Below are positions 7,889 through 14,836 of a stretch of DNA of 35,651 nucleotides, piece by piece. Positions within the stretch are counted from its first letter, which is position 1. The number at the start of each line of letters is the position of its first letter. A program made the translations under genes and the position numbers. The DNA comes from Muribaculaceae bacterium (lineage in GTDB: Bacteria > Bacteroidota > Bacteroidia > Bacteroidales > Muribaculaceae): assembly GCA_022510405.1 (NCBI GenBank), contig JAFLTP010000029.1, positions 1-35,651 of the forward strand, in the 5' to 3' direction. Below the pieces are notes generated by a model. That model was not told the DNA's origin and ran no database searches. It was given only the letters and a program-made list of their open reading frames with translations.

Positions 7889-8149
7889 ATGAAGGGGAAG
7901 GGTAAGAAAAAACCCGGAATAAGTTATCAAAAGAGAGCACTTGAAATAAACAGGATATACGATACCCATGCTAAACAGGGAATCCCAAACCGGGAAATAT
8001 GGCGCAGGTTCGTATATCCTGCGTACGGTATAAGTGAACGAACCTTCTACAATCTTTTGAAAGCCCCGTTAAAACCGGGTTTTCACACACCTATTATCCA
8101 ATTCCCCTCCCTTTTTGACAATCTCGATGAAGACGGATCAGATAATTAA
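7889..8149 (+). CDS. Small basic HTH-like protein, candidate late regulator
   Basis: 86 residues. The N-terminus is very basic (KGKGKKK). Residues about 18-60 (RALEINRIYDTHAKQG, then NREIWRRFVYPAYGISERTFYNLLK) look like a helix-turn-helix of the resolvase/Mor type, with ISERTFYNLL as the recognition helix. The position at the end of the early genes is where Mu has its middle/late activators Mor and C. I therefore propose it as the best candidate for activating the late promoters at 16943-17052. This is an inference; no family was confirmed. The 3' end overlaps the next gene by 23 bases. Confidence 0.65.
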   Translation: MKGKGKKKPGISYQKRALEINRIYDTHAKQGIPNREIWRRFVYPAYGISERTFYNLLKAPLKPGFHTPIIQFPSLFDNLDEDGSDN

Positions 8150-8681
8150 AAAGATACTCCGGGACATACAGGTAGAAATGGCTGACGAATTTGACAAGAA
8201 TTTTGAACGTCAGGCATTTTTTTCGGAGGCATGGCAGCGTAGGAAAAGTCCTATAAAACCCGGGAGAGCGATTCTGGTTGACACCAGTAAGCTCCGGAGA
8301 AGCATAAACAGCGAGATACGAGAAAACAGCATAGTCTTCAAGAGCGAACTTCCCTACTCAGCCATACATAATGAAGGTGGAGAGATCAAGGTAACAGAGA
8401 AAATGAAGAAGTTTTTTTGGTATAAGTATTATGACACATCAGGCTCATTCGGAAGACGTAAGGACGGCACTTTAAGGAAAGACAAACGCACGGTTCAATT
8501 ATCTACCGAAGCGGAGTTTTGGAAGTTCATGGCCTTAATGAAGGTAGGTTCAACCATCAAAATACCCAAAAGACAATTCATCGGAATCGCTCCTGAAGTT
8601 GAAAAGACAGTCAGGGAAATAATTGAAGATAATCTAAATGATTTTTTTAACAACATAGAATTTGACATTACAGAGAAATGA
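8127..8681 (+). CDS. Mu gpG-like virion morphogenesis protein
   Basis: A 184-residue protein of the phage virion morphogenesis family (Mu gpG type, tail/head completion). Visible signs are LVDTSKLRRSI, then a short strand, then SELPYSAIHNEGGEI, and near the end IPKRQFIGI, the usual PxRxFlG signature. The ATG at 8127 is preferred over a TTG at 8115. It overlaps the gene before it and shares ATGA with the tail-terminator-like gene after it. Unusually, it sits in the early operon on the plus strand, separated from the head genes by the AT-rich cassette and the minus-strand packaging block. Confidence 0.85.
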   Translation: MKTDQIIKKILRDIQVEMADEFDKNFERQAFFSEAWQRRKSPIKPGRAILVDTSKLRRSINSEIRENSIVFKSELPYSAIHNEGGEIKVTEKMKKFFWYKYYDTSGSFGRRKDGTLRKDKRTVQLSTEAEFWKFMALMKVGSTIKIPKRQFIGIAPEVEKTVREIIEDNLNDFFNNIEFDITEK

Positions 8682-9091
8682 GAAAGGAAGTTTACGAAAA
8701 AATAAGAGAGAAACTCCTTGAGATAGGAGAAAACGAGATAGCCCATATCGATATGTGGAACCGGAATGTGGAATTCATCGAGCAGGAGACGGCTTGGGCA
8801 CGGCCGGCGGTATTTATAGAATTTGAACCGGTGCAATGGGTCAGTATCGTTTCCGGCATCCAATATCGAGCCGAAGCAAAAGTTAGACTTCACATTGTGA
8901 CAGACTGGGATACCCAGAACACAGATGTTTTTGAACTTCCGGAAAAGATCCATTCTGCTTTAGCCGGTCTGGAGGGAGAATCATTCACAGATTTCACTCT
9001 ATTGGAGAGCCATACGAACCACAATCATGAGGAGATAGTGGAGAGCATAGAAGTGTATAGTTTCATGGTGTTTCTGAATTTAAAAAAATGA
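8678..9091 (+). CDS. Tail-terminator/tail-completion-like protein
   Basis: 137 residues, coupled by ATGA to the gpG-like gene. It has the alpha/beta look of tail-terminator proteins (lambda gpU/gpZ or Mu gp37 type): a helical start, an ARPAVFIEFEPVQW strand pair, RAEAKVRLHIVTDW, a helix, and a C-terminal strand EVYSFMVFLNL. Adjacent gpG-like and terminator genes are common in transposable siphophages. The assignment is by pattern and neighbourhood. Confidence 0.6.
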   Translation: MRKEVYEKIREKLLEIGENEIAHIDMWNRNVEFIEQETAWARPAVFIEFEPVQWVSIVSGIQYRAEAKVRLHIVTDWDTQNTDVFELPEKIHSALAGLEGESFTDFTLLESHTNHNHEEIVESIEVYSFMVFLNLKK

Positions 9092-9112
9092 ATTATTTGA
9101 GATAAAGAACCT

Positions 9113-9346
9113 ATGAAATGGATAGTAGTTTTTGAAGATGGTAAACAACAACCCTTCCTTAGACTTGATGAATCGGAGGTTAAGGAACTTATCAAAATAT
9201 TGAAAGATCCTTATAAAAAAGCTCTAAGGAAACTTGAAAAATATCAAGATATCCATGAATCCGGTGAAGCAACAGAACGCCAAGAAAATATTTTATTACA
9301 AACAGAAGAATTAGTGAGACTAATGGATAACATAATTAATATATAA
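9113..9346 (+). CDS. Small helical protein, function unknown
   Basis: 77 residues, starting with a beta hairpin (WIVVFEDGKQQPFLRLDESE) and continuing in charged helices. It is the first gene of an AT-rich stretch whose composition differs from the preceding operon. No family is recognised. Confidence 0.6.
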   Translation: MKWIVVFEDGKQQPFLRLDESEVKELIKILKDPYKKALRKLEKYQDIHESGEATERQENILLQTEELVRLMDNIINI

Positions 9347-9377
9347 TAGAAATAGAAACCTTAATAGAAAAAAGAAT

Positions 9378-9473
9378 ATGAGATCAGATCTGATATATCG
9401 AGGCGGTAAGGGTTACACTCTCCATCAGGCGGTGAGGATACTCAAGAGGGAGAAACTGACGAGAATTAAATAA
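9378..9473 (+). CDS. Possible 31-residue peptide
   Basis: A short frame between the 77-residue gene and the next one. The product is basic (MRSDLIYRGGKGYTL, then HQAVRILKREKLTRIK). The spacing is operon-like, but it may be only a remnant of a longer gene. Confidence 0.3.
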   Translation: MRSDLIYRGGKGYTLHQAVRILKREKLTRIK

Positions 9474-9481
9474 GAATTGAT

Positions 9482-9910
9482 ATGAAAAGATACGTATTAA
9501 TACTTTCTCAATATTTCCTTAAAGGTCATCCAAAGGAAGGTAATCATACAGAATTCCATAGAAAATATGTGGAAGGATCTAAAATTCATACAATCAGAAC
9601 GAATTATGATTTTTGGAAAAGCAGAATAGAAGAAATCAACAAAGGGTATGCATATCTATCAATAAGAATTTGGGAAGGTAAACCATACAGAAGTAAGAAA
9701 TATGAATTTGCAAGACTTTATGAAGCAGGGATTCAAAAAATTCAGTTTAAAGATTTATCACGTAAAGCCAATGTAGAAGGAAAACTGATAGACTTACCAT
9801 TACTTTCAAAGAATGATGGGCTTGATTTTAACGATTTCTTTTATTGGTTTAAATCCTACAACCTTAAAGAACCTTTGGCAATAATACATTTTACACAATT
9901 TAGGTATTAA
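9482..9910 (+). CDS. ASCH-like/unknown protein paired with DNA methyltransferase
   Basis: 142 residues, basic and aromatic-rich (KIHTIRTNYDFWKSRI, YAYLSIRIWEGKPYRSK). The IHTIR start and the small beta-barrel-like pattern resemble ASCH/PUA-type nucleic-acid-binding domains. It lies one base before the methyltransferase pseudogene, so the two were probably acquired together. The exact function is unknown. Confidence 0.65.
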   Translation: MKRYVLILSQYFLKGHPKEGNHTEFHRKYVEGSKIHTIRTNYDFWKSRIEEINKGYAYLSIRIWEGKPYRSKKYEFARLYEAGIQKIQFKDLSRKANVEGKLIDLPLLSKNDGLDFNDFFYWFKSYNLKEPLAIIHFTQFRY

Positions 9911-9911
9911 C

Positions 9912-10600
9912 ATGGAGGTTTTGAATAAAATTACTTTGCATTTAGGGGATTGTATGGAAGTATTAAAAGAGATGCCGGATTTGTCTTTTGATTTGGCCAT
10001 AGTGGATCCACCATATTTCTCAGGGCCTGAAAGAAGAGGATTCTATGGCTCGCAAATTAGCTCAACAGGTATTAAAAGAAGAAATTATCCAAAATCTGAA
10101 AAATGGATCGTACCTGATAAAAGATATTTTAAAGAATTAGAAAGAGTATCTAAATACTATATTGTATGGGGTTGCAATTACTTTAACTATATCTTTGCCC
10201 CAGGGCGTATTATATGGGATAAGTGTAATCAATCAAGTTCTTTTTCCGATTGTGAAATAGCCGCCACTAATCTTTTCTCTTCGGTTCGTTTATTATCCTG
10301 TGGAATGGTATGTGTCAAGGAAAGAGCATTCAAGAAGGCCGAATAATGCAAGGAAACAAGAAATTAAATGAAAAAAGGATTCATCCCACACAAAAGCCAA
10401 TAGCTTTGTATGGTTGGCTCTTGAATCAATATGCTAAAGAGGGGTGGAAGATTCTTGACACTCATTTAGGAAGCGGAAGTATAGCTATAGCTTGTGATGA
10501 ATTGGGATATTCCCTTACTGGAATAGAAATAGATCCGGTTTATTTTACCATGGCCAGAGAAAGAATTCAAAAACATCAATCAGTATCAAAATTATTTTAA
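9912..10600 (+). pseudogene. DNA adenine/cytosine-N4 methyltransferase, frameshifted
   Basis: The first frame (9912-10346) carries the catalytic motif DPPYFSG at about 32-38 and continues correctly to SSVRLL. The matching C-terminal half is in the -1 frame (readable from about 10290, first ATG 10310, end 10600). It contains NEKRIHPTQKPIALYGWLL and the SAM-binding motif LDTHLGSGSIAIAC. The order DPPY then FxGxG is that of a beta-class methyltransferase. One base appears to be missing around 10288-10298, and the natural joint would read roughly VRL-x-ILWNGMCQG. No canonical slippery heptamer lies there, so loss of function or a sequencing error is likelier than programmed shifting. If intact, it would protect phage DNA from host restriction. 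Confidence 0.85.
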
Positions 10601-10603
10601 AAT

Positions 10604-10804
10604 ATGGGGAGAATTATAAAACGCTTTACTTGTCTCATTAGAGGGCATGATTGGAAAACTGTAGACCTAATTAAAGATCCTTATGAAACAGAACCACTAT
10701 GGATTCAATTCAACTGTTCAAGATGTGGAGATTTTAAAGTTGGGATTTTTTCCAAAGATTTGGTTGAAAGAATGACTAAAAAAGAACAATTAAATAAGAA
10801 TTGA
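10604..10804 (+). CDS. Small zinc-ribbon-like protein
   Basis: 66 residues. It resembles small phage proteins with the pattern CLIRGHDW near the start followed by a CSRCG knuckle (Cys/His at about 9, 14, 38 and 41), which could form one zinc site. It is AT-rich and lies just behind the methyltransferase. Function unknown. Confidence 0.6.
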   Translation: MGRIIKRFTCLIRGHDWKTVDLIKDPYETEPLWIQFNCSRCGDFKVGIFSKDLVERMTKKEQLNKN

Positions 10805-10805
10805 T

Positions 10806-10997
10806 ATGAAACTTACAATTGAGATAGATATAATCGGGGAAAGAGAAGATGGGAGGTTAAATAAGATTGTTCGCAGTAACCTTCAAAATACAGAAGGTCA
10901 ACAAAAAATCTCTCCGTCTCAAATACAATATCTAATTAAGGCGGAGAAAAAAATGATTTCAGCACTTGAAGAAATATCAGTCTATTCCAAGGATTGA
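10806..10997 (+). CDS. Small protein, function unknown
   Basis: 63 residues, beginning MKLTIEIDIIGERED with a helical rest. It follows the preceding gene by one base. Its 3' end overlaps the converging minus-strand gene by 21 bases. This is the last plus-strand gene of the early/cargo transcript; no family is recognised. Confidence 0.55.
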   Translation: MKLTIEIDIIGEREDGRLNKIVRSNLQNTEGQQKISPSQIQYLIKAEKKMISALEEISVYSKD

Positions 10998-11180
10998 CTT
11001 TACATGATCAAAAGAACCATCAATATTGAAAAAAAGGTCATCATTCCCTTGATAGACTTTTTGAATTCCATCAGTGAAGACTCTACAAAACCCATCAAAC
11101 TCTGATATAGCAATAATTTTTTCAATATTCAGGCATGTCATGGATCCGTCTGAGGTTTTAACAGTGACAAATTTACTCAT
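10977..11180 (-). CDS. FlbD-like small protein
   Basis: 67 residues from the ATG at 11180 (MSKFVTVKTSDGSM). The pattern of a strand, a Ser/Asp-Gly turn, LNIEKIIAISEFDGFCRVFTDG and an acidic end resembles FlbD-type small beta proteins. A TAATTTTG -7-like box at 11208-11215 (minus strand) may drive it. It is separated from the packaging operon by a terminator. It lies near the MuF toxin-like C-terminus, but nothing shows it is an immunity protein. Confidence 0.6.
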   Translation of the reverse strand: MSKFVTVKTSDGSMTCLNIEKIIAISEFDGFCRVFTDGIQKVYQGNDDLFFNIDGSFDHVKSILGID

Positions 11181-11305
11181 ACGATCATTATTATAAGTTT
11201 GGCAAGACAAAATTAACATAAATATCCGGAACGGCTTATATTCTACATACGATAAAGGTTTGGCGACCAGGGCTGTTCCGGGTATTTTTATGAAATAAAA
11301 AAATT

Positions 11306-11330
11306 GAGCCGGGTGAACCGGCTCTTATTT
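11306..11330 (-). terminator. Terminator of the packaging operon
   Basis: GAGCCGG at 306-312 of this kilobase (11306-11312) pairs with CCGGCTC at 11318-11324, loop five bases. On the minus strand the hairpin is followed by AATTTTTTTATTT. On the plus strand it is followed by TTATTTT, so it may act in both directions. Confidence 0.8.
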
Positions 11331-11429
11331 TGGAATAAAATTTGCGGAATAAAGGGATAAATATTAAATTTGCAATGAGGATTCCGTAGCTAATGACTAC
11401 CGATTCCTCGCCAGAAGGAGGAGTGATTA

Positions 11430-12728
11430 TCATTCCTCTGACTTTTTATATAGGAGCCTTGGCTTACCATTCTCCAAAAGCCAAATCTCTTTTATGGGCT
11501 GTCCATCCATTACCCTTTGTCTTATAACGCGTTTCATATATGCATCAGTCAAATCAGGCTTTTCAATTATCAACCTGTCAGATTGCTTTAAACCGTCATT
11601 TAGCATATTTCTGAATGCCCTTTTAGGATTTTGAGTAATGAAACCTTCATGTTCGTACCAATAGTCGCCAATTTTAATGTCAGGACATTTTCCATAATAG
11701 ATAGTTCCTTTCAAAGCCCCATAAACACAATCATAATCAAACTTAGCCGGACGTGACATCTTGGGAGTAAGCCATACTTTTTTACCTTCTGAAGCAAAAC
11801 ACTTTGCAACATCCATCAAACGATCAAAGTCTGAATCATTACGATTTACCAGGTTACTAATTTCAATTTCCCCTTTACCAATGGTAATTTTTTCAGATTG
11901 TAACTCCACACAGGAACGTATAAACTTACAGGCAGCACATAACTCATTATCCGGAATAAAATGTTTGGCCAGATTAGTCTTTCCCTTTGCAATATCGCAA
12001 TCTCGGCAACGTCGGATGGTATAAGGATTATAATCCGGAAATGTCTTTTGTTCAATACCGGGATTAAAACGAAATATTCCCTTTGAGTCCTTTTGCAACG
12101 CAATCTCTCCAAGAGCCATTGCTTCGTCATGCGGAGTGGCAGGATATTTGGATTTGCGAACCTGGACTACAGTGCAACGGCAATTCCATCCATTGGGAGG
12201 ATAGTATTCTTCCCAAAACGGATCGGATGGAGGCAAAGTCACACCATCCAGGGCAGCATGTTCGGGACGTACCTTGTCATCGTTCTGGGTACGGTATTGA
12301 AGATTATAGCGGTCCCCATCTTTCATGAAACTATCCCATTTGGCAGCCATATCAGCAGAAGCAACGACAAAATTATACTCGGCTCTCAAGTAATTCTCAT
12401 TGTAAGTAGAATCGATGCTTCTAACATCATTCAAAAAGCGTTCGAACGGTTTTCTATCCCCGTTCTCATCGATAAGAGCCGGGAAAGCCTCATTCAGTTC
12501 ATGAAAAGCCTTCATTCCGGAAAAAATGAAATCTGATCTCTGCAGTCTCCTGCGCATGGCATCAGACATTTTGACGTGTTCAAAACCTGAGTCAAGAGCT
12601 GAGGCATGCTTATCAATAAATTTCTGCACCTGTGGAGAGGAAAGAATATCGATAGAAAGTTGAGACCCCTTTGAATTATAGACAGCCTTCATCATACCGT
12701 CAAACAAGTCAGAGAGTTTTTTACGCAA
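11430..12728 (-). CDS. MuF-like head morphogenesis protein with nuclease-toxin-like C-terminus
   Basis: 432 residues from a TTG at 12728. The MuF/SPP1-gp7 minor-head domain ends in the signature RPEHAALDG at 153-162 and YYPPNGWNCRC at 175-185. A cysteine cluster follows at 241-273 (CRDC, then CAACKFIRSC), a probable zinc site. Residues about 290-430 resemble a BECR-type (barnase/EndoU/colicin/RelE-like) nuclease domain: KVWLTPKM, DYWYEHEGF, DRLIIEKPDLTDAYMKRVIRQR and IKEIWLLENGKPRLLYK. MuF proteins with C-terminal toxins are a known class, possibly injected with the DNA. The open frame continues upstream to the portal stop with protein-like sequence (LSPSDYEGLHRRYALLLEE), so translation may really begin at CTG 12830, overlapping the portal stop. 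Confidence 0.85.
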   Translation of the reverse strand: MRKKLSDLFDGMMKAVYNSKGSQLSIDILSSPQVQKFIDKHASALDSGFEHVKMSDAMRRRLQRSDFIFSGMKAFHELNEAFPALIDENGDRKPFERFLNDVRSIDSTYNENYLRAEYNFVVASADMAAKWDSFMKDGDRYNLQYRTQNDDKVRPEHAALDGVTLPPSDPFWEEYYPPNGWNCRCTVVQVRKSKYPATPHDEAMALGEIALQKDSKGIFRFNPGIEQKTFPDYNPYTIRRCRDCDIAKGKTNLAKHFIPDNELCAACKFIRSCVELQSEKITIGKGEIEISNLVNRNDSDFDRLMDVAKCFASEGKKVWLTPKMSRPAKFDYDCVYGALKGTIYYGKCPDIKIGDYWYEHEGFITQNPKRAFRNMLNDGLKQSDRLIIEKPDLTDAYMKRVIRQRVMDGQPIKEIWLLENGKPRLLYKKSEE

Positions 12729-12826
12729 CTCATCCCCCTTTTCATTACGGCCTGCAGTTAATTGCCCGGGACATTCTTCAAGCAGCAGAGCATAACGCCG
12801 GTGTAGCCCCTCATAATCGGAGGGGC

Positions 12827-14146
12827 TCAGTCGAAAAAATTACGACTGTTTTTCTTTTTCGGATTTTCTTCCGGAACATCATCCGGTTCAGGCATCAACG
12901 GCGCAAGATTGTTCCTTCTTTCCCCAACCGGCATACCGTACTTTTCAGCGAAATAAGAAGGATCCACATCATAGCGGTCTGAAATCATTGTCTCATACTG
13001 TATCTGCTGCTCCGGAGTATAATCAACCGCATCATCCCATTCAAACCTTAATCCCTGAATAGGGAATCCATGTTTAACCATTTTAGGGATAAGCTGATTA
13101 TTTACAATGTCACGAAGGAAATCCCGGTCGGACTCCACAAGGTTCTGAAACACCTGAAGGTGTGTTTCAGATTGAGAAAGTGAAGAGCCGTCTTCAATAG
13201 TCATGGTCTGTCCTATGACAAGTTTTGAAAGTTCCGAATTTGCTCGATCGATACGTTTGTCATAAACATTGAATGCGTCTCCTTTCCCCGACTCAACAAA
13301 CTGTACCTCCGTCTCCATTCCTGTAACCATGGCAAGATTGGAGCCGGCTTCCTCAAGCATACGTTCCAACCTTCGCCATTCGTTCTTATCCCTTGTCGTA
13401 GTTTTTGCCACTCGCATCGGCATACCGAAAATTTCAGCGAAAGCATCCCAAAATGCAAGGGCATTCTTTTTGGGAATGGTCTGCTGTGCAGCCTTGAGAT
13501 ATTTTCCAAGGTCATAAGGCTTGCCGGCTTCGATGAGCCAATCATTATATGGGGCCTCATGATAATCAATGCCGGAACGCCAATCGTCCCACACATTCTG
13601 AATGCAACGATGGTATTCAGGTATTACATGCTTACGAGGTATGAGAGAAACCTTCTCATAACAGATGCACCCGTCTCCATCTTGAGTAAGGCTGCCAAGT
13701 TCTATGAGGGAGTGTCCCCACCAAAGGGAATCATGGCAAAGTTCCAGAAGTTGTTTAAACCAGGACTGGTCAAAGTAGTGCATTGCATCCTCCTGATCCT
13801 CTCCCTTTTCGTTTACAAGTTTAAAGGAACGGGACATGACAAAACCGCGCCGTTGCTCGATACATCCTGAAAGATGCAAATCTACATCAACATCGCGATA
13901 TATGTCATAAAGTTTATTTCTGTTAGGGTTATCAACATTTATAGCCAACTGCCATGACTTACGCCAGTCGGCAATATCCTTTCGGGTCAGCGCGTCTGTG
14001 GTGCGATGGATTTCCATCACAATACTCCGGAACTTTTGTCGGTCGCTTTCCTTGGCCAGGTTGAGGTCGCCATGAGAAGTATGCAGAATCAGGTCTTCAC
14101 TCTTCTTGGAGCGAAAATTATCAAGGAACTTGTCAAGTATATTCAT
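12827..14146 (-). CDS. Mu gp29-like portal protein (DUF935)
   Basis: 439 residues from the ATG at 14146 (MNILDKFLDNF), chosen because it begins just after the stop of the gp36-like gene. A longer frame from 14227 would overlap that gene. DUF935 features are seen: DVDLHLSGCIEQRRGFVMSR, SLWWGHSLIELGSL, and GQTMTIEDGSSLSQSETHLQVF. The portal forms the dodecameric DNA channel of the head. Operon order terS, terL, small gene, gp36, portal, MuF follows Mu, although the gp36-like gene comes before the portal here. Confidence 0.92.
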   Translation of the reverse strand: MNILDKFLDNFRSKKSEDLILHTSHGDLNLAKESDRQKFRSIVMEIHRTTDALTRKDIADWRKSWQLAINVDNPNRNKLYDIYRDVDVDLHLSGCIEQRRGFVMSRSFKLVNEKGEDQEDAMHYFDQSWFKQLLELCHDSLWWGHSLIELGSLTQDGDGCICYEKVSLIPRKHVIPEYHRCIQNVWDDWRSGIDYHEAPYNDWLIEAGKPYDLGKYLKAAQQTIPKKNALAFWDAFAEIFGMPMRVAKTTTRDKNEWRRLERMLEEAGSNLAMVTGMETEVQFVESGKGDAFNVYDKRIDRANSELSKLVIGQTMTIEDGSSLSQSETHLQVFQNLVESDRDFLRDIVNNQLIPKMVKHGFPIQGLRFEWDDAVDYTPEQQIQYETMISDRYDVDPSYFAEKYGMPVGERRNNLAPLMPEPDDVPEENPKKKNSRNFFD

Positions 14147-14150
14147 ATTG

Positions 14151-14567
14151 TTACCAATTATGGCGGAGTCTTGGATCCGAGTGAAAAATTGTAGCGTTAG
14201 ATACAGAACCGTCAGGTTCCTCAACAAGAGGCAGGTCGGGGACTATCTTTCCTGCCTGTACCCCTTCGAGCCAACGGATGGCACGTTCATAGCGTTCTTT
14301 GCGGATTTCTATACCCATTTTTTGAGGAAGCGATGCCACCAGATGATATAGCGCAACATCTACAGTATACATCACTATAAGTCTGTTTCTCGCTTTTTTC
14401 TTTGCGGAAAAAATCGCCTCACAGTCATAGGTAGGACGCAGATAACCGGATATTTCCTCAATGGCTTCAAATTCGGCATTTTTACGATTTTCGTCAGAAG
14501 CCTGAGAAATCACTTTCAAAGCAGTCTCTCCAATGACCACTTTGTAATCATCATCTGTAATAAACAT
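14151..14567 (-). CDS. Mu gp36-like protein (DUF1320), head-tail joining
   Basis: 138 residues with the usual DUF1320 layout: FITDDDYKVVIGETAL at the start, EISGYLRPTYDCEAIF, then NRLIVMYTVDVALYHLVASLP and RYERAIRWLEGVQAGKI. Family members are thought to act at the head-tail connector. It is located between the large terminase and portal genes. Confidence 0.9.
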   Translation of the reverse strand: MFITDDDYKVVIGETALKVISQASDENRKNAEFEAIEEISGYLRPTYDCEAIFSAKKKARNRLIVMYTVDVALYHLVASLPQKMGIEIRKERYERAIRWLEGVQAGKIVPDLPLVEEPDGSVSNATIFHSDPRLRHNW

Positions 14568-14578
14568 AATTTTTAAGA

Positions 14579-14809
14579 TTAAGTGGTTACAAAAAGAGCC
14601 ATGCGTTCAATGGATTCAACTGAAATACCTTTCCGGAACTTCTTATGCTTAATCAGTTCCTTTATATTTTTTTTTGGTACCACTTTCAGGGATCCACCCA
14701 AATTGAGGACATAATACTTAACGCCGAAAAGCGCAGCCAATTCTTTTGCTTCTTTCACGGCCCTTTTGTATCGCCATGCGAAAATCCACTGTCTGATTGT
14801 CTTGAACAT
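14579..14809 (-). CDS. Small basic protein in packaging operon
   Basis: 76 residues. It begins with an amphipathic, Lys/Arg-rich helix (RQWIFAWRYKRAVKEAKELAALFG), followed by a YYVLNLGGSLKVVPKKNI strand segment and a basic tail. It sits between terminase and gp36. No known family. The tight spacing supports that it is real. Confidence 0.7.
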   Translation of the reverse strand: MFKTIRQWIFAWRYKRAVKEAKELAALFGVKYYVLNLGGSLKVVPKKNIKELIKHKKFRKGISVESIERMALFVTT

Positions 14810-14836
14810 AATATTAAAATTCGGTTTGCTTGATAT

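Noticed and set aside
10286..10300. Programmed frameshift in the methyltransferase
   Set aside because: The direction is -1, but no X-XXY-YYZ heptamer is present at the joint, unlike the chaperone gene.
11236..11433. 65-codon minus-strand frame whose ATG overlaps the MuF stop (ATGA)
   Set aside because: The start geometry and a hydrophobic first part are suggestive, but the frame runs through the operon terminator. It could only be real as a short membrane peptide, so it is not listed as a gene.
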